Translations under genes and position numbers: made by a program
Source of the DNA: DATKKX01 sp035542775
Lineage (GTDB): Bacteria; Planctomycetota; Phycisphaerae; UBA1845; UTPLA1
Length of the DNA stretch: 15,703 nucleotides
Direction: 5' to 3'
Assembly (NCBI GenBank): GCA_035542775.1
Contig: DATKKX010000249.1
Span: 1-15,703 of the forward strand
The notes under the pieces: model-generated
What the model was told of the DNA's origin: nothing
Database searches by the model: none
The model's input: the letters and a program-made list of their open reading frames with translations, nothing else
Part shown: positions 14,406-15,703 of the stretch, one piece after another
Position numbering within the stretch: position 1 is the stretch's first letter
How the letters are laid out: each line of letters starts with the position of its first letter

Positions 14406-15106
14406 AAACGATCGGAGACGGGCTCGCGGAGCGCATAGCCTACCCCGCGAACGGTGTGAATCCAGCCGCCGGCGGTGCCCAGTTTCTTGCGGAGCGACGT
14501 GATGTGAACATCAACGGTCCTGTCGGTCACCACCACCTCCTGGCCCAGTACCGTGTCAATCATTTGCCCGCGGCTGAGCACGCGCCCCTTGGCCTCGAGC
14601 AGCACCCGAAGAATGCGAAACTCCATCGCCGTCACAGATATGCTCGCGCCGTCCACGGTCAGCTCGTGCCGGTCAATGTCCACCTGGATAGGACCGGCGG
14701 ACAGCACGTGCTGGTTCGAATCAGGGGCATCGATCCGGCGGAAGATCGCCGCAATCCGGGCCAGCAGGAGTCGCATCGAAAAGGGTTTGCTGACATAGTC
14801 GTCCGCGCCCAGCGCGAATCCGACAAGAGCGTCCGATTCCTCCGCCTTGGCCGTCAGCATCACCGTCGGAATGGCGGCCGTACGCGGTTTGCGCTTCAAT
14901 TGCGCAATAACCTCATCGCCCGAGAGACCCGGCAGCATGCGATCCAGCAGGATCATGTCGGGCAGGCTGCGCCCGACCTCCGTCAGCGCCGACTTGCCGT
15001 CGAGCACGCAGCGACACGCGTACCCGTCCCGTTCCAGGTTGTAGCGCAGCAGCTCCGCGAGATCGGCTTCATCTTCGACGACCAGGATGGATTTGCCTGC
15101 CGGCAT
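14402..15106 (-). CDS. phoB: Phosphate-regulon response regulator PhoB/PhoP
   Basis: 234-residue OmpR-family transcription factor, close to the usual 229. Start ATG 15106 has GAGGGGG 8 nt upstream and gives the standard N-terminus; the frame is open to 15184, but that extension has no family match. Receiver: acidic pocket VVEDEAD (9-15), phospho-acceptor Asp55 in MILLDRMLPG, Thr85 in MLTAKAEE and Lys108 in YVSKPFS. The C-terminal winged helix includes VTAMEFRIL, the recognition-helix region VTDRTVDVHITSLRKKL and IHTVRGVGYAL. It overlaps phoR by 4 bp. It is the obvious candidate to bind the 11-bp-spaced repeats across the window. phoB itself has only a weak minus-strand candidate site near 15360. 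Confidence 0.95.
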   Translation of the reverse strand: MPAGKSILVVEDEADLAELLRYNLERDGYACRCVLDGKSALTEVGRSLPDMILLDRMLPGLSGDEVIAQLKRKPRTAAIPTVMLTAKAEESDALVGFALGADDYVSKPFSMRLLLARIAAIFRRIDAPDSNQHVLSAGPIQVDIDRHELTVDGASISVTAMEFRILRVLLEAKGRVLSRGQMIDTVLGQEVVVTDRTVDVHITSLRKKLGTAGGWIHTVRGVGYALREPVSDRL

Positions 15107-15508
15107 TTCGCGTACCCCCTCGCCACTTCCGCGGATACCCGGCGATGGATCGCCGGACATTCCGCAGAGCAAGGCCTCACGCAACCGGAACCATGCTCGG
15201 TCAACTCGGCCTCGCAGTCAACTGGGCAATAGCGCTTGATGAATGGCAGTCTCGCCACCAGGCGACCATGGGCCACCTCCCGGCTGGTAATCAGACCATC
15301 CTTGATCCCGCCTTTACAGGATCGAGCATTTGCCACATCCCCGCAATCCTGGACGCGGTGTTTAGCGCATTCTTAATGGCCCGCTCATCAGGACCAAACA
15401 TGCTGCCTGTAGACTCTCAGCCCTGCCGGGCGATCAGCGAAGCTGGCCGCGTGGGCGCGGCGAGCCCGGGGGAAAGTGGATCAACGAGGATATTCCGGAG
15501 GCAACAAG
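15107..15508. other. Divergent intergenic region between phoB and lamin-tail gene
   Basis: Holds the phoB leader (about 250 bp between the candidate operator and the phoB ATG) and the plus-strand promoter region of the lamin-tail gene. Apart from the repeat array at 15361-15400 I see nothing recognisable; short frames here have no ribosome sites or family features. Confidence 0.6.
15361..15400 (+). promoter_or_regulatory. Candidate Pho box in phoB/lamin-tail divergent region
   Basis: Plus-strand units TTTAGCG (15361-15367), CTTAATG (15372-15378), GCTCATC (15383-15389), CCAAACA (15394-15400) at 11-bp spacing; weaker matches than the other arrays. A -10-like TAGACT (15410-15415) follows 9 bp after the last unit. 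On the minus strand the same place offers CTAAACA with a poor partner, so phoB autoregulation is possible but less clear. Confidence 0.45.
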
Positions 15509-15703
15509 ATGAGACCGTTCATATCGCTCGTGGTGGTGTTGGCGGCGACGCAGCTCGCAGGGGCGGGCCCGATGCAGATTACGGAATGGATGTACCAGGG
15601 GGCGAACGGGGAGTTCGTCGAGTTCACCAACACAGGCTCGACACCGGTGGACATGACCGGCTGGAGCTACGATGACGACAGCGCGGTCCCCGGCACGATC
15701 AGC
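15509..15703 (+). CDS. Secreted lamin-tail-domain protein, 5' part only
   Basis: First 65 codons of a plus-strand gene running off the right edge. ATG 15509 is supported by CCGGAG 8 nt upstream. A short signal peptide (MRPFISLVVVLAATQLAGAG) is followed at once by a lamin tail domain start: MQITEWMYQGANGEFVEFTN, then GSTPVDMTGWSYDDDS, with the diagnostic EFVEFTN and DMTGW segments. Lamin-tail modules are found in secreted nucleases, phosphatases and surface proteins of bacteria; what follows here is unknown. It is divergent from phoB and lies 108 bp after a candidate Pho box, so a phosphate-scavenging role is possible but unproven. Confidence 0.8.
   Translation, partial: MRPFISLVVVLAATQLAGAGPMQITEWMYQGANGEFVEFTNTGSTPVDMTGWSYDDDSAVPGTIS

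Noticed and set aside
15107..15184. 26-residue N-terminal extension of PhoB
   Set aside because: No OmpR-family member needs it; ATG 15106 has a good ribosome site and gives the standard receiver start.
1..15703. CRISPR arrays, tRNA or rRNA genes, insertion sequences, integrases
   Set aside because: None seen: no regularly spaced long repeats, no cloverleaf-like or rRNA-like sequence and no transposase motifs. The repeats present are Pho boxes and the duplicated promoter module.

Overview
The window is a GC-rich stretch, apparently from a Gram-negative bacterium of the Planctomycetota (a Phycisphaerae-like lineage is my best guess). The evidence is a pair of pseudopilin-like proteins with an H-X9-DG type C-terminus, a secreted protein with dockerin-type calcium repeats, a small lipoprotein-like peptide and a lamin-tail-domain protein. 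This combination is typical of planctomycete genomes, but no rRNA or other marker is present, so the assignment is inference.

Almost everything here appears to belong to one phosphate-starvation (Pho) regulon. Reading the minus strand from high to low coordinates: phoB (15106-14402) and phoR (14405-12507), the phosphate two-component system; a secreted HExxH metallopeptidase with a C-terminal starch-binding-like module (12358-10937); an H-X9-DG type pseudopilin (10672-9614) followed by a 937-residue secreted protein combining a PstS-like phosphate-binding domain with dockerin repeats (9330-6517) and a strong terminator (6334-6366); a decayed intergenic region carrying histidine-kinase tail fossils and an orphan Pho box (about 5860-6333); a second, paralogous pseudopilin (5727-4684); an OprB-type porin (4271-2847) with a small lipoprotein-like gene (2823-2623); and a universal stress protein (2462-2046) heading pstS-pstC-pstA, with pstA running off the left edge. 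Only one gene is on the plus strand: the 5' end of a lamin-tail-domain secreted protein (15509 onward), divergent from phoB.

The main regulatory observation is a family of sites made of 7-bp units repeated every 11 bp, core CCTCACA-N4-CTTAACA in gene orientation. They lie upstream of the stress protein/pst operon (2529), porin (4332), pseudopilin 1 (5820 and 5984), pseudopilin 2/PstS-dockerin (10811) and metallopeptidase (12466). A weaker plus-strand version precedes the lamin-tail gene (15361). The architecture matches known PhoB/PhoP boxes, and the sites tie otherwise unrelated secreted proteins to phosphate starvation.

A segment containing the phoR 3' tail, Pho box, leader and, in two of three cases, the start of a secreted protein with a near-identical signal peptide appears to have been copied around the locus (4128-4420, about 5905-6095, 12267-12555). 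The regulon therefore seems to have grown by duplicating a promoter/signal-peptide module. A plausible overall picture is phosphate sensing (PhoBR), outer-membrane entry (porin), surface capture or processing (PstS-dockerin, metallopeptidase, lamin-tail protein), pseudopilin-assisted secretion or surface structures, and inner-membrane uptake (PstSCA). The roles of the surface proteins are inferred.
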